NCBI GenBank assembly: GCA_029782215.1
Contig: JAKOVD010000144.1
Location: 124,001-188,000, forward strand
Length of the DNA stretch: 64,000 nucleotides
Source of the DNA: Chloroflexota bacterium
GTDB lineage: Bacteria; Chloroflexota; Anaerolineae; J102
Reading direction: 5' to 3'
The notes beneath the pieces are model-generated. The model searched no databases and was not told the origin of the DNA. It saw only the letters and a list, made by a program, of their open reading frames with translations. Shown here piece by piece: positions 35,605 to 44,222 of the stretch. Positions within the stretch are counted from its first letter, which is position 1; every line of letters begins with the position of its first letter. Position numbers and translations under genes: made by a program.

Positions 35605-36011
35605 GTGCGTTCTTTCGAAGAGACGAGAAAAACAAAAAAGACGCTTCGTCCGGCCAGGGACGAAGCGTCAGAAAGACGGGTAAGCTTCGCGGTACCACCC
35701 TAGTTCCCCACGTTGTGGGGCGCTTGGTGCTGAACAGCCGTCAGTCGTCATTACCCAGTCGTCAGATGGGATTATCTGACGACTGACGACTGCCTACTGT
35801 TCAGCTCTCGCGGTAACGGGCGACCTCCGGGCTTGACTACTAGGCGAACGACCGGCGCTGGGACCGATCTGCCATTCACACAAGCCAGCTCGAGAGGGAA
35901 CTTCAACGGGGCTCGACACAGATGGGCTTGCAGCCTATGGCCCATCCTCTCTGGGTGCTTCCACCCGCCTACTTTCCTCTGTCATCGCTGTTGGCAAAGG
36001 CATGTGCAGTT
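35605..36011 (-). promoter_or_regulatory. T-box riboswitch for tRNA-Phe, controlling pheST
   Basis: A complete T-box leader read on the minus strand. Stem I begins with GATGACAGAGGAAAGTAGGC and has the AGAGAGG bulge region. The specifier loop reads GTTGAAG-TTC-CCC, so the specifier codon is UUC (35900-35898), matching tRNA-Phe. A long internal hairpin (35729-35805) follows. The conserved T-box AGGGTGGTACCGCG lies at 35701-35688 and contains the TGGT that pairs with the uncharged tRNA NCCA end. The terminator stem comes last. Uncharged tRNA-Phe should stabilise the antiterminator and allow pheST expression. Confidence 0.95.
35628..35670 (-). terminator. T-box attenuator terminator upstream of pheS
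   Basis: On the minus strand GACGCTTCGTCC / GGACGAAGCGTC form a 12 bp stem followed by TTTTTTGTTTTT. It lies between the T-box sequence and the pheS start. This is the conditional terminator of the riboswitch. Confidence 0.93.
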
Positions 36012-36017
36012 GGCTTG

Positions 36018-36046
36018 ATTATGGTAGCTGCCTGCGTCCTTGTCAA
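36018..36046 (-). promoter_or_regulatory. pheST promoter, TTGACA-17-CATAAT
   Basis: On the minus strand a perfect -35 TTGACA (36046-36041), 17 bp spacer and -10 CATAAT (36023-36018), placing the start of the T-box RNA near 36011. It lies 32 bp beyond the stop of the SPFH gene. Confidence 0.82.
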
Positions 36047-36078
36047 ATGACAGGGGCCGCCCGCCCGGACCTGCAGCC

Positions 36079-37194
36079 CTACGGCGCCGGTGTGGTGACA
36101 GGCATGGTCATGGCGAACGTGCTCGTGATCGGGCTCGTGGGCCGGCCGACGCCAAAGAGCTCGCCAGGCAGAATGAAGGGTTGGCCGCCGCCGCTGCTGA
36201 CGACGAGCGGATACTGACCAGACCATTCATTGACCGCCTGCCAGTTGATGACTTCATTCGTCAGGCTCTGCGCAATCAGCCGGTTGGCTTCGGCCTGGGC
36301 CCGAGCCTTGACCAGGGTCGCCTCGGCTTCGGCCTGAGCCTTGAGCTTGATGCTTTCGGCTTCGCCCTGGGCCACGCCGATGCGCTCCAGGCGCTGGCGT
36401 TCGGCTTCGGCCTCCGCCGCCGTGATCGCCCGCTGCTTCTCGAACTTGGCCTGTTCCGCCACGTTCTGTTTGGTGATGATGTTCTCGGCTTCGATCTGCT
36501 TCTTCTCCACGGCGTCTTTGTAGGCGTCGGTGAAGGTGACCTGCCGCAGGCCGAAGAAGACCAGCTCCAGCCCTTCCTTGTCGAAGTCGCGCGCCAGTTG
36601 CGCCGAAATGCTCTCCTGGGCCTCCCGGATATCGCCCGAGTAGAGTTGGCTGGCCGTGTAGCTGCGCAATAGGGTGCGCACCCACACGCGGCTGTTCTGC
36701 TTGACGATCTTCTCGACCACGTCGGCCTCGGTTCCCAGGTTGCTGACGATCCTGGCGGCCTCCTGCGGGCGGATGCGGAAGCGCACCGTAAAGCGCGCCG
36801 TCACCTGCTGGCCGTCGCTGGTGGCCGTATCGACCTCCACATCGCGATAGTCGGCATTGGACAGCTTCGGGTCCTCACTGGTCTCATACACGATCTCCTG
36901 CGTACGATAGGTGATCGCCTGGTCGATAAACGGCAGCTTCCAGTTCAGGCCTGGCTCGAAGACCGTAACAACCTGGCCCAGGCGTTTGATCACCGCCACA
37001 GAACCGGCCTGGACAATGGTCACGCTGCTCAGGAGTGCAAACAGGCCGAACACCAGCAGAAAGGCGATGATCCCGGGCAGCACCCCCACGCCCGGACTGG
37101 ATTTGCCCTGGCGTGCACTTGCACCCACGATCAAGGCCGCCACACCGATGCCAGCCACCAAAGCCAGCAGGAGGGCCAAAATCAGTGAACCCAT
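36079..37194 (-). CDS. SPFH/band 7 (prohibitin/HflK-like) membrane protein
   Basis: A 371 aa protein anchored by two N-terminal hydrophobic segments (about 1-25 and 40-60), followed by a band 7 domain (SVAVIKRLGQVVTVFEPGLNWKLPFIDQ and RVWVRTLLRSYTASQLYSG) and an Ala/Glu/Arg-rich coiled coil (about 225-315) that mediates ring assembly. Such proteins form membrane microdomain rings and can regulate proteases such as FtsH; the partner here is unknown. The ATG at 37194 has GGAG about 8 bases upstream; the GTG at 37203 would bury that site. The Pro/Thr-rich tail is not conserved. Confidence 0.92.
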   Translation of the reverse strand: MGSLILALLLALVAGIGVAALIVGASARQGKSSPGVGVLPGIIAFLLVFGLFALLSSVTIVQAGSVAVIKRLGQVVTVFEPGLNWKLPFIDQAITYRTQEIVYETSEDPKLSNADYRDVEVDTATSDGQQVTARFTVRFRIRPQEAARIVSNLGTEADVVEKIVKQNSRVWVRTLLRSYTASQLYSGDIREAQESISAQLARDFDKEGLELVFFGLRQVTFTDAYKDAVEKKQIEAENIITKQNVAEQAKFEKQRAITAAEAEAERQRLERIGVAQGEAESIKLKAQAEAEATLVKARAQAEANRLIAQSLTNEVINWQAVNEWSGQYPLVVSSGGGQPFILPGELFGVGRPTSPITSTFAMTMPVTTPAP

Positions 37195-37354
37195 AAACGT
37201 CACTCCTTGGAAGCAGCGCTTGCCTAAGTGGCGGACCGGCTCAACACCGGTCGCGAAGAATCGTTACGCCCCAGTATGGCACGCTCACGAGCGGCCATCA
37301 TGACCGCAACCTGCCATTTGGCTGACGAACCTCGCGGCCGCCAGCCTGCCATCC

Positions 37355-38230
37355 TCAGGGGATCACGAGCTGCTGGCCGACGACGAGCAGCTTCGGGTTG
37401 GTCAGGTTGTTGGCGTCCCTGATCTGCTGCGGCGTCACGCCATAGCGGGCGGCGATGGAGGTGAGGGTCTCACCTTTTTGGACCACGTGCACGCGCCGGA
37501 CGCCGCCGTTGGCCTCACCGCCGCTCGGGATCGTGAGACGCTGCCCCACATGGACGAGGCTGGGGTTGGTGATGTTGTTGGCATCCGCCAGCTTGTCGAG
37601 GGGGACGCCATAACGTTTGGCAATGCTGTACAGGGTCTCACCGGCTTTGACGACGTGTTCGCGCACCTGTGGGGTCTGGGCGCCGGCCTCGGCTGTGGGC
37701 ACAGGCGTGGCCGTTGCGGCTGGCGTCGACGGCGCGCTGGGGGTTGAACCCGGCGCCGGTATGGTCAGCACCTGGCCTTTGTGCAGAGTATTGGGATCGG
37801 CGAGCTGATTGGCCCCTGTCAAGTCGGTGACGCTCAACCCAAAGCGACGGGCGATCGACGACAGCGTATCGCCCGCCTGGACGGTGTAGGTGCCCCCTGC
37901 GGCAGCCGCATTGGCGCCGGCGGTCGCGGCCTCTGGTGTACCGGTGAGGCCGGGCGTTGCAGCCGCAGGAGTGCCCTGGGGCGTTGGCGCTGCAGCGCCG
38001 CTGATCGTCAGGGTGGCAAGGGCAACCCGGCTGCCAACTCCGGTGACTGGGGTCGCAGTGCCGGAGGACTTCGCCAGGGGTGTGCCCGTGCCGGCCACGG
38101 TGGGCACAAACGTGCCTGGGCCGGGTGAGGGTCGCTCGCGCGTGCAGGCTGTCAGGAACAGGGCGGCGCCCAACAGCACCACCAGGCAGCCATAGGCCGG
38201 CGGCTGGAGCCGGAGAGGATGTCGCTTCAT
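37355..38230 (-). CDS. Lipoprotein with three LysM domains
   Basis: A 291 aa exported protein. The signal peptide ends in the lipobox LTAC with Cys29 as the lipid-attachment site. A Thr/Pro/Ala-rich linker follows, then three LysM repeats (YTVQAGDTLSSIARRFGLS, HVVKAGETLYSIAKRYGVP, HVVQKGETLTSIAARYGVT) that bind peptidoglycan. No catalytic domain is present, so it may be a structural or anchoring protein. The ATG at 38230 is chosen because the signal peptide begins there. It follows the kinase gene by 50 bp. Confidence 0.9.
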   Translation of the reverse strand: MKRHPLRLQPPAYGCLVVLLGAALFLTACTRERPSPGPGTFVPTVAGTGTPLAKSSGTATPVTGVGSRVALATLTISGAAAPTPQGTPAAATPGLTGTPEAATAGANAAAAGGTYTVQAGDTLSSIARRFGLSVTDLTGANQLADPNTLHKGQVLTIPAPGSTPSAPSTPAATATPVPTAEAGAQTPQVREHVVKAGETLYSIAKRYGVPLDKLADANNITNPSLVHVGQRLTIPSGGEANGGVRRVHVVQKGETLTSIAARYGVTPQQIRDANNLTNPKLLVVGQQLVIP

Positions 38231-38280
38231 GATCGTGTACCTTGCGCTCGTCGCTTCTACGCTTCGGCGTTGCCTGCCGG

Positions 38281-39618
38281 TCAACCTGCCACGTCCTGCG
38301 CCAGCTCGACCGGCAGGTTGCGAGGCAGACTGGGGAGATAGACACTGAACGTCGTCCCCCGGCCGACCGTACTCTGGACTTCGATGCGGCCGCCCTGCAT
38401 CCGCACCACCTGCTGGCAGATGGCAAGGCCAAGGCCAAAGCCACGCGGTCGCGTGGTGTAAAGAGGTTCGAAGATAAGCTCGATCTGGCTGCGCGGAATG
38501 CCAGGCCCCGTATCGCTGACGCTCAGGCGCAGGCCCTCGGGAGCAGGTGCGAGTGACACGGTGATGGCGCCGGCCGTGCCGACGGCTTCGATGGCATTGG
38601 CCAGGAGCTGGTGCACCAATTGGTGCATGTGATCGGGATCAGCTTCAATCGGGGGCAGGATGGGCGGCTTTTCAAGACGAACCGTGACTTCGGGTGGTGT
38701 GGACAGACCGGACAATTCGCCGATCAGCAGATCGTCCATGTTGACGGGCTGCGGGTGCAGAGGTCCCAGACTGGCGAAGCGCTCCAGCCCGTCGAGCATG
38801 TGCAGGGCCGACTGTACCTGGACACGGATCCCTTCGGCGGTTTCGGGCTGGGCGAGCGTGTCCTGGGGCTGCGCCAGTGCGGTCTCGATGGCGGAGAGGG
38901 GCGCCCGCAGGGTTTTTGAAACCTGCCTGGCAATCTGGCCTACGGCGCTCAGGCGATCCAGCCTCCGGGCGTCACGCTGAACGTCGTACAACTCGTGCTT
39001 TTGCTGCTCGAGCTCAAGGGTGGCCTGGAAGAGCTGCACTTGCGTTTGCAGCAGGTGGGTCTGCGTTTGGAACAGGTGCACCACCAGGGTTTCGGTCAGG
39101 GCGTTCAGGGCGATGAGGATGACGCCGATGGCGATGGCGAACGTTGCCGCAACGTTGATCGGCACAGCCATCGGCAGTGGCAGGCGTCCGAACAGCAGGG
39201 CGGCGGTGTAGAGGCCGAACAAGGTAAGGATGCTCACCGTGACCAGGCTGTTGAAGCCGGGCCGCGCAATGATGAGCCCTCCCGCCAGGCACAAGGGAAT
39301 CAAGAGCATCCAGGAGGCCACGGTGACGTGTCCCAGGCTGAAGTCTATGGCCAGGATCAGCAGGGCGGCATAGACAAGCTGGGCATAGGTTGCCGAGGCC
39401 GGCCGTCGAACCACCCACAACCGGTAGATGCCCAATCCTGCCAGGTCAGCTACCACCAGCCAATAGAGCGGGAACCGGCTCTGCGCCGGGGGCTCGGCCA
39501 GCAGAATGACCAGCGCCACGACATCAACGACCACACGCAGCAGGAGATAGGTCCTCGCCCGTCCCAGGACGATGGCCTGCTCGTTCATGGAGGCCGGCAT
39601 GCCCTGCGGAGATGTCAT
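38281..39618 (-). CDS. Membrane sensor histidine kinase-like protein lacking the phospho-acceptor histidine
   Basis: A 445 aa protein with about six N-terminal membrane helices, a coiled-coil linker (about 180-220), a dimerisation segment and an intact HATPase domain. The ATPase boxes are present: N box around Asn341 (LLANAIEA), G1 DTGPGIP (369-375) and G2 RGFGLGLAI (392-400). In the H box, SAVGQIARQVSKTLRAPLSAI aligns with the usual xxAHExRxPL, but His is replaced by Lys235 and the next Glu by Thr. Autophosphorylation at the normal site is therefore impossible. It may act as a partner or phosphatase. It lies in an operon with surE, with no response regulator gene on the same strand. Confidence 0.85.
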   Translation of the reverse strand: MTSPQGMPASMNEQAIVLGRARTYLLLRVVVDVVALVILLAEPPAQSRFPLYWLVVADLAGLGIYRLWVVRRPASATYAQLVYAALLILAIDFSLGHVTVASWMLLIPLCLAGGLIIARPGFNSLVTVSILTLFGLYTAALLFGRLPLPMAVPINVAATFAIAIGVILIALNALTETLVVHLFQTQTHLLQTQVQLFQATLELEQQKHELYDVQRDARRLDRLSAVGQIARQVSKTLRAPLSAIETALAQPQDTLAQPETAEGIRVQVQSALHMLDGLERFASLGPLHPQPVNMDDLLIGELSGLSTPPEVTVRLEKPPILPPIEADPDHMHQLVHQLLANAIEAVGTAGAITVSLAPAPEGLRLSVSDTGPGIPRSQIELIFEPLYTTRPRGFGLGLAICQQVVRMQGGRIEVQSTVGRGTTFSVYLPSLPRNLPVELAQDVAG

Positions 39619-39624
39619 GATGGC

Positions 39625-40452
39625 TTATCCCGCAGCCCGTTGGCGCAGGAGGACCTCGAAGTCAGGCAACGACGCACGCGCCGTGAGATTGGCGGTCAAA
39701 GGCGTGACCGAGATGATGCGTTCCACCGCAAAGGCGTGAATGTCGGATTCAGGCTCCAGCCGTTCGCGGTCGATGACAACCGCGTAGTTGAGACGCTCGG
39801 GGTCCGCCAGCAAGCCGGTGCGGGTGCCCGTCGTGCGATAATAGGCCTGGTTACTCTGGGTCGTCAGCCGCCAAGGGGTCTGCGGCGTGCTGCTCTCGGG
39901 GACATCGATCTTGAGCGCGGCGACATCCTTGGGCCAGGCGCCGGGGCCGAGGGCCAGGCGGGCAAACCATCCCAACCAGTAGGAGGCACCCGACCAGTCG
40001 ACGTCTTCGCCGTGGAAGTTGTGATACTCGATGCTCGTTTCCATGGAAACCGCCAGGGAGCGGATGCCCATGTCGCCGCCTTGTAGCGCCGCGCCCACGG
40101 TCCCGGAGATCATGGTCTGGCTGCCCAGGTTCTCGCCGTAGTTGATGCCGCTCACCACCAGGTCAGGAAAGCGCCCCGCCACCCGCGGCGCCACTTCTTC
40201 CACGCCGTAGAGGACGGTTTGGGCAGGGGTGCCGTCGAGATGGAAAGCATCCACCTGCAGGCCGTTGTACACAAGACGAGTGCTGAGAATACGGCCGTCA
40301 AAGCGCGCGGAGAGGCTCCGGGACATGCCGGATTGTTGGGTGGTGGGGGCAATGACGATGAGATCGCCCAACGGATGCAGGGCTTCGATGGCAGCGTGCA
40401 GACCCGGCGATTGGACGCCGTCGTCATTGGTGACCAGGATGAGAGGACGCAT
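39625..40452 (-). CDS. surE: 5'/3'-nucleotidase SurE
   Basis: Metal-dependent nucleoside monophosphate phosphatase (survival protein E). The 275 aa protein begins MRPLILVTNDDGVQSPG with the metal ligands NDDG (9-12), and has the TQQSGMSRSLS phosphate-binding segment and SGINYGENLG with the third metal site. Length is within the family range. It stops 6 bp before the His-less kinase gene, so the two are co-transcribed. Confidence 0.95.
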   Translation of the reverse strand: MRPLILVTNDDGVQSPGLHAAIEALHPLGDLIVIAPTTQQSGMSRSLSARFDGRILSTRLVYNGLQVDAFHLDGTPAQTVLYGVEEVAPRVAGRFPDLVVSGINYGENLGSQTMISGTVGAALQGGDMGIRSLAVSMETSIEYHNFHGEDVDWSGASYWLGWFARLALGPGAWPKDVAALKIDVPESSTPQTPWRLTTQSNQAYYRTTGTRTGLLADPERLNYAVVIDRERLEPESDIHAFAVERIISVTPLTANLTARASLPDFEVLLRQRAAG

Positions 40453-40630
40453 GGGGGTGTGATCAGGTGGGATCGTCGATGAAAGGTTGGGGGATGAGAA
40501 CGATTTACGCCAACGGGAACGTCAATTGGAGTATAGCAGACGCTCCCATGCACGGCGAGATTGCCGGCGGCGCCAGACCGCCGCCAGGCGCAGGCGCCGT
40601 CACGGGCAGCTTCTTGCCCAAACTATTCGC

Positions 40631-40659
40631 TTGCAGAAAGCGCCCAACTTCGTCACAAT
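40631..40659 (+). promoter_or_regulatory. Predicted promoter of the secreted repeat protein, TTGCAG-17-CACAAT
   Basis: -35 TTGCAG at 40631-40636, 17 bp spacer, -10 CACAAT at 40654-40659, followed by a roughly 32-base leader with GAGGAG before the ATG at 40698. Confidence 0.5.
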
Positions 40660-40697
40660 GTGGTTGGCGCCGGCTTGGCGCTGAGGAGAACGAGACC

Positions 40698-42029
40698 ATG
40701 AAGTCGTCACGGGTGTGGTTGGCCTTGTTGGCAACCCTTGTTGTAAGTCTGATGGCGACCGGGGCAGTCGCCGCCTATACGTTTGCACGCGAAGTGGTGG
40801 TGGCCGAGAGCGACTATGATGAACGCCTGTCCGATGTCGCCAACAACTGCAATCGCGCAGAGTGGCTGGTGGTGTGGCAGGTGGATTCCGGCAACGGCGA
40901 CATCGACCTGATGGCGCGGCGGGCGCGTTCGAGCTCCGGTTTCGAGTGGCTGGGCGACGCCTTTGCCATCGCTGCCACCTCGTCGCCGGAACACACGGCG
41001 CGCGTGGCCTACAATCCCCTGGATGACGACTTCCTCGTGGTATACGAGCGCACCCTGCCCAGCGGTGATATCGACGTGCTGGGACAGCGGGTGTCAGGGT
41101 GGGCGGGCGGAGGCGACAACGGGCCTAACCTGCTTGGCAGCGCCTTCACGATCGGGGGCAGCGTTGGTCAGGAGACCCATCCTGTCGTGGCCTTCCTGCC
41201 CGCAACCCAGCAGTTTTTGGTCGTCTACGAGCTGGGCGAGGACATCCGCGCCCGGCGCGTGGCCCGCTACCACATGGGCACCAACGGCAGTGAGGTCCTG
41301 GGACCGGCCTTTCTCGTCGCTGCCGATCCCTTCCGGGCCGAATCGGAGCCCACCGTGGTGGCCAGCGACCAGCAGGCCTATTTCATGGTGGCCTACACCT
41401 ATGAGTTCACTAAGGGCGAGTTCGACGTGCGCGGGCAGCGCGTCAAAGGTGGTTCGACACCCGGCGACGAGCTTCTGAACACGGCCTTCGACATCGCCAA
41501 CACCACCGACGACGAGACCCAGCCCAGCCTGGCCTACTCGCAGAATTGGCACGCTTTCCTGGCGGTGTGGACGGCTACGGCGTCCAGCAACAGTGATGTG
41601 CAGGGCGTGTGGCTGGACGAATATACCCAGAGCGGTGATCCGGGGATGGGGTCCGTCTTCGACATCTCGGCCAACCCGGTCGCCAATGAAACGGCTGCGC
41701 AGGCGGCTGTGAACCCGGTCACGGGAAACGCAGCGGTGGCGATGATCGTGGAGCCGCAGCCGGGCGCCACCACGCGCGTGGGCCTCGCCTGGCTCCAGCC
41801 CGACCCGCTGGCCCTGGACCACATCATGACGCCGCGCTTCTCCTTTCCGGAACGGCCCTTCCCCGTCGCCTCTCCCCGCATGGGTATGTGCCCCAACCGG
41901 CCGGGCCTGGTGATTGGCTACAGCGCCCGCTTCGGCGTTCCGCCTGCTTACGAATACGATGCGCAGCTCCTGGCGGGAGGCCAATGGGCGGCGCCCATGC
42001 CGCTCGTCCAACGCCAGTGGCATCCTTAG
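40698..42029 (+). CDS. Secreted repeat protein, probable beta-propeller
   Basis: A 443 aa protein with a Sec signal peptide (LALLATLVVSLMATGAVAAYTFA). Repeats of about 65 residues follow, each with a pattern like P-VAYN..DFLVVYE...GDIDVLGQRV...NLLGSAFTI. Copies are visible starting near VANNCNRAEWLVVWQ, TARVAYNPLDDDFLVVYE, HPVVAFLPATQQFLVVYE, PTVVASDQQAYFMVAYT and PSLAYSQNWHAFLAVWT. The pattern suggests a beta-propeller blade. Function unknown; no enzyme motif is seen. GAGGAG upstream supports the ATG at 40698; the longer frame from 40467 lacks a signal peptide. Confidence 0.8.
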   Translation: MKSSRVWLALLATLVVSLMATGAVAAYTFAREVVVAESDYDERLSDVANNCNRAEWLVVWQVDSGNGDIDLMARRARSSSGFEWLGDAFAIAATSSPEHTARVAYNPLDDDFLVVYERTLPSGDIDVLGQRVSGWAGGGDNGPNLLGSAFTIGGSVGQETHPVVAFLPATQQFLVVYELGEDIRARRVARYHMGTNGSEVLGPAFLVAADPFRAESEPTVVASDQQAYFMVAYTYEFTKGEFDVRGQRVKGGSTPGDELLNTAFDIANTTDDETQPSLAYSQNWHAFLAVWTATASSNSDVQGVWLDEYTQSGDPGMGSVFDISANPVANETAAQAAVNPVTGNAAVAMIVEPQPGATTRVGLAWLQPDPLALDHIMTPRFSFPERPFPVASPRMGMCPNRPGLVIGYSARFGVPPAYEYDAQLLAGGQWAAPMPLVQRQWHP

Positions 42030-42032
42030 GCT

Positions 42033-42066
42033 TTCGGGAGGCGGCACGCTCGCGCCGCCTCCCGAA
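42033..42066. other. Strong hairpin after the secreted repeat protein gene
   Basis: Arms TTCGGGAGGCGGC / GCCGCCTCCCGAA (13 bp) with an 8-base loop, starting 3 bases after the stop. No T tract follows, so it is a stabilising 3' hairpin or a Rho-linked stop rather than a classic terminator. Confidence 0.6.
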
Positions 42067-42174
42067 GCTCTGAAAGATGATGAATGTGCTAGAATCGCCT
42101 TGCGCCAACCGCCGTCGAACCGCGCCGCCGACTCTCCCGTTCTCCACCAGCGATTGCATCGAGCCCGACAACCT

Positions 42175-42900
42175 ATGAGCGCTACCAATCCGTTTGCCGG
42201 CAGGCTCATCCTGGTCGTGGATGATGAGCCACGCATGATCAAGTTCGTGCAGTTCAACCTGGAGCTCGACGGCTTTCGGGTGATCAGCGCCAGCAATGGG
42301 CTGGAAGCGATCGACAAGGTTCGCACCCAACTGCCCGACCTGGTGGTGATGGACGTGATGATGCCGCAGATGGATGGGTTCGAGGCGCTGCGGCAGATCC
42401 GTGAGATCTCCGATGTACCCGTCATCATGCTGACGGTCAAGGACGAGGAGGACGACAAGCACGTCGCCTTCGCCGCCGGTAGTGACGATTATGTCACCAA
42501 GCCTTTCAGCCCCCGCGAGCTGGGCGACCGCATCAGGGCGGTGCTGCGCCGCGTGAGCGGGCCCTCGGTGACCGACGCCGAGACACTGATCATCGACGAC
42601 CACCTTCAGATCGACTTCGCCCGTCGCGAGGTGCTGGTGGACGGCGAGCGTGTGGGCTTGCGGCCCACCGAGTGGCGGCTTCTTTACCACCTGGTCAAGA
42701 ACCCTAACTGGGTGATGACCTCGGAGATGCTGCTGCAGAAGGTGTGGGGCTACGAATACAAGGACGACGTCCAGCTTCTGCGCCTCTATATCGCCTACCT
42801 GCGCGGCAAGATCGAGAAGGACTCCAAGAACCCCCAGTACATCCTCACCGAGCGCGGGGTGGGCTACCGCTTCAACCTGCCCGAAGCCACCGACCGCTAG
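42175..42900 (+). CDS. OmpR/PhoB family response regulator
   Basis: A 241 aa two-domain regulator. The receiver domain has the acidic pair DDE (16-18), phospho-acceptor Asp60 (VMDVMMP), the Thr/Ser switch (MLTVKD) and Lys109 (TKPFSPRE). The C-terminal winged helix ends in VGYRFNLPE. The ATG at 42175 fits the domain start; the open frame continues upstream without similarity and no Shine-Dalgarno sequence is seen. No kinase gene is adjacent on this strand. The nearest kinase-like gene, at 38281, lacks its histidine, so the true partner is unknown. Confidence 0.92.
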   Translation: MSATNPFAGRLILVVDDEPRMIKFVQFNLELDGFRVISASNGLEAIDKVRTQLPDLVVMDVMMPQMDGFEALRQIREISDVPVIMLTVKDEEDDKHVAFAAGSDDYVTKPFSPRELGDRIRAVLRRVSGPSVTDAETLIIDDHLQIDFARREVLVDGERVGLRPTEWRLLYHLVKNPNWVMTSEMLLQKVWGYEYKDDVQLLRLYIAYLRGKIEKDSKNPQYILTERGVGYRFNLPEATDR

Positions 42901-42921
42901 GCCGCGGCCCTCCCGTTTGCC

Positions 42922-44124
42922 TCAGGTAGGCAGCGTTTCCACCGGCTCAAGCTGGCCGGAATGCACGTGCAGCCGGCGTGCTGCCTCCACAAGCGTGCCG
43001 GCGAATGGCTGCCAATCGGTGGTCGTGACGATGGCCTGGGGCACGGAGGTGAGGGCGTCGAGCAGCATGGCGCGGCGATTGGCGTCGAGCTCGGACATGA
43101 CGTCGTCCAGCAGGAGGAGGGGGGCGGTGCCGGTCACGTGGGTCATGACGCTGACCTCGGCCATCTTGCTGGCCAGGGCGGCGGTGCGCTGCTGGCCGCG
43201 GGAGCCGAAGCTGCGCAGGTTGCGTTCGCCCAGGTAGAAGCCCAGGTCGTCCCGGTGGGGACCGACCTGGGTAATGCCCGAGGCCAGGTCGCGCCGCCGG
43301 CCGGTGTGCAGATGCGACAGGAAGCTGCCGTAGACATCCTCCGCCGCCAGCCCTTCATGGCGCACGCCTTGCTCGCCCTGACTCTCCCCGGGAGTAGATG
43401 TTTTGGGATCGAAACTCGGCAGGTAGCGCAGCCGCAAACGCTCGTAGCCGCCGCTGAGGTCCAGGTGGCGCAGGCTGGCTTCCTTCTCCAGCTCGATGAT
43501 CAGCCATTGCCGCCGGGCGATGACCAGGCTGCCGGTCTCGGCCAGTTTCTCGTCCCAGAACCGCAGCTCAGCCTGACTTTGGTGGCCAGGGTGCAGCGCC
43601 CGCAGGAGAGCGTTGCGCTGTTCCAGGGCCTTGTTGTATTGGCCCAGCGCCCGGCAGTAGGCAGCGTCGATCTGGCAGAGGGCAATGTCCAGATAGCGCC
43701 GCCGCTCGCCGGGCGCGCCTGCGACCAGGTCGACATCTTCGGGTCGGAACAGCACGGCCAGCAGCATGCCGACGAGGTCGATGGCGCGCTTGGGAACGTT
43801 GTTGATGCGGACCTGCTTGCGGAAGCCGCCGTTCCCCACCGCCGGCAGCAGCGTGATGTCAATGCGCTCCAGACGGTCGCCCTTCTTGATCTCGGCGGCC
43901 AGGCGGGTGTAGGGGTAGGGATCCTGCTGGGCCAACCAGTTCACCAGTTCGGTGTCATTGCTCGTGCGCGAGGACTTGCTCGTGGCCAGGTAGGCAATGG
44001 CTTCGAGCAGGTTGCTCTTGCCCTGTGCGTTTTCGCCCTGGACGATGCTCAGACCGTGGGGCAGGCTCATCTCAAGGCGAGCGTAGTTGCGGAAGTTGGT
44101 GAGTGAAAGGCGCTGCAGCAGCAT
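42922..44124 (-). CDS. recF: DNA replication and repair protein RecF
   Basis: SMC-like ATPase that helps load RecA at gaps through RecR/RecO. The 400 aa protein begins MLLQRLSLTNFRNYARLE and has Walker A GENAQGKSN, the family segment RRYLDIALCQID, the signature region around GPHRDDL and SFGSRGQQRTAALASKMAE, and Walker B LLLLDDVMSELD. The ATG at 44124 is chosen because RecF proteins start there. An extended -10 lies only about ten bases upstream. It is not next to dnaN or gyrB here, unlike in many bacteria. Confidence 0.96.
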   Translation of the reverse strand: MLLQRLSLTNFRNYARLEMSLPHGLSIVQGENAQGKSNLLEAIAYLATSKSSRTSNDTELVNWLAQQDPYPYTRLAAEIKKGDRLERIDITLLPAVGNGGFRKQVRINNVPKRAIDLVGMLLAVLFRPEDVDLVAGAPGERRRYLDIALCQIDAAYCRALGQYNKALEQRNALLRALHPGHQSQAELRFWDEKLAETGSLVIARRQWLIIELEKEASLRHLDLSGGYERLRLRYLPSFDPKTSTPGESQGEQGVRHEGLAAEDVYGSFLSHLHTGRRRDLASGITQVGPHRDDLGFYLGERNLRSFGSRGQQRTAALASKMAEVSVMTHVTGTAPLLLLDDVMSELDANRRAMLLDALTSVPQAIVTTTDWQPFAGTLVEAARRLHVHSGQLEPVETLPT

Positions 44125-44134
44125 GATCGCGCTG

Positions 44135-44143
44135 ATTATAGCA
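44135..44143 (-). promoter_or_regulatory. recF extended -10 promoter, TGC-TATAAT
   Basis: On the minus strand TGCTATAAT (44143-44135) ends ten bases before the recF ATG. The transcript would have a leader of about four bases, too short for a Shine-Dalgarno sequence. No good -35 is present, as expected for an extended -10. Confidence 0.5.
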
Positions 44144-44186
44144 CGGCTGTTCGGGCGTGGGTCGCTGCGATGGGGCGCGCCCGGCT

Positions 44187-44215
44187 TTGCGCCGCACCAT
44201 GAAGTCTCGCATAAT
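44187..44215 (+). promoter_or_regulatory. Promoter of the phosphatase gene, TTGCGC-17-CATAAT, 7 bases before the ATG
   Basis: -35 TTGCGC at 44187-44192, 17 bp spacer, -10 CATAAT at 44210-44215, then seven bases to the ATG at 44223. The geometry is identical to that of corA, again implying a leaderless mRNA. Confidence 0.5.
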
Positions 44216-44222
44216 GCCAACC

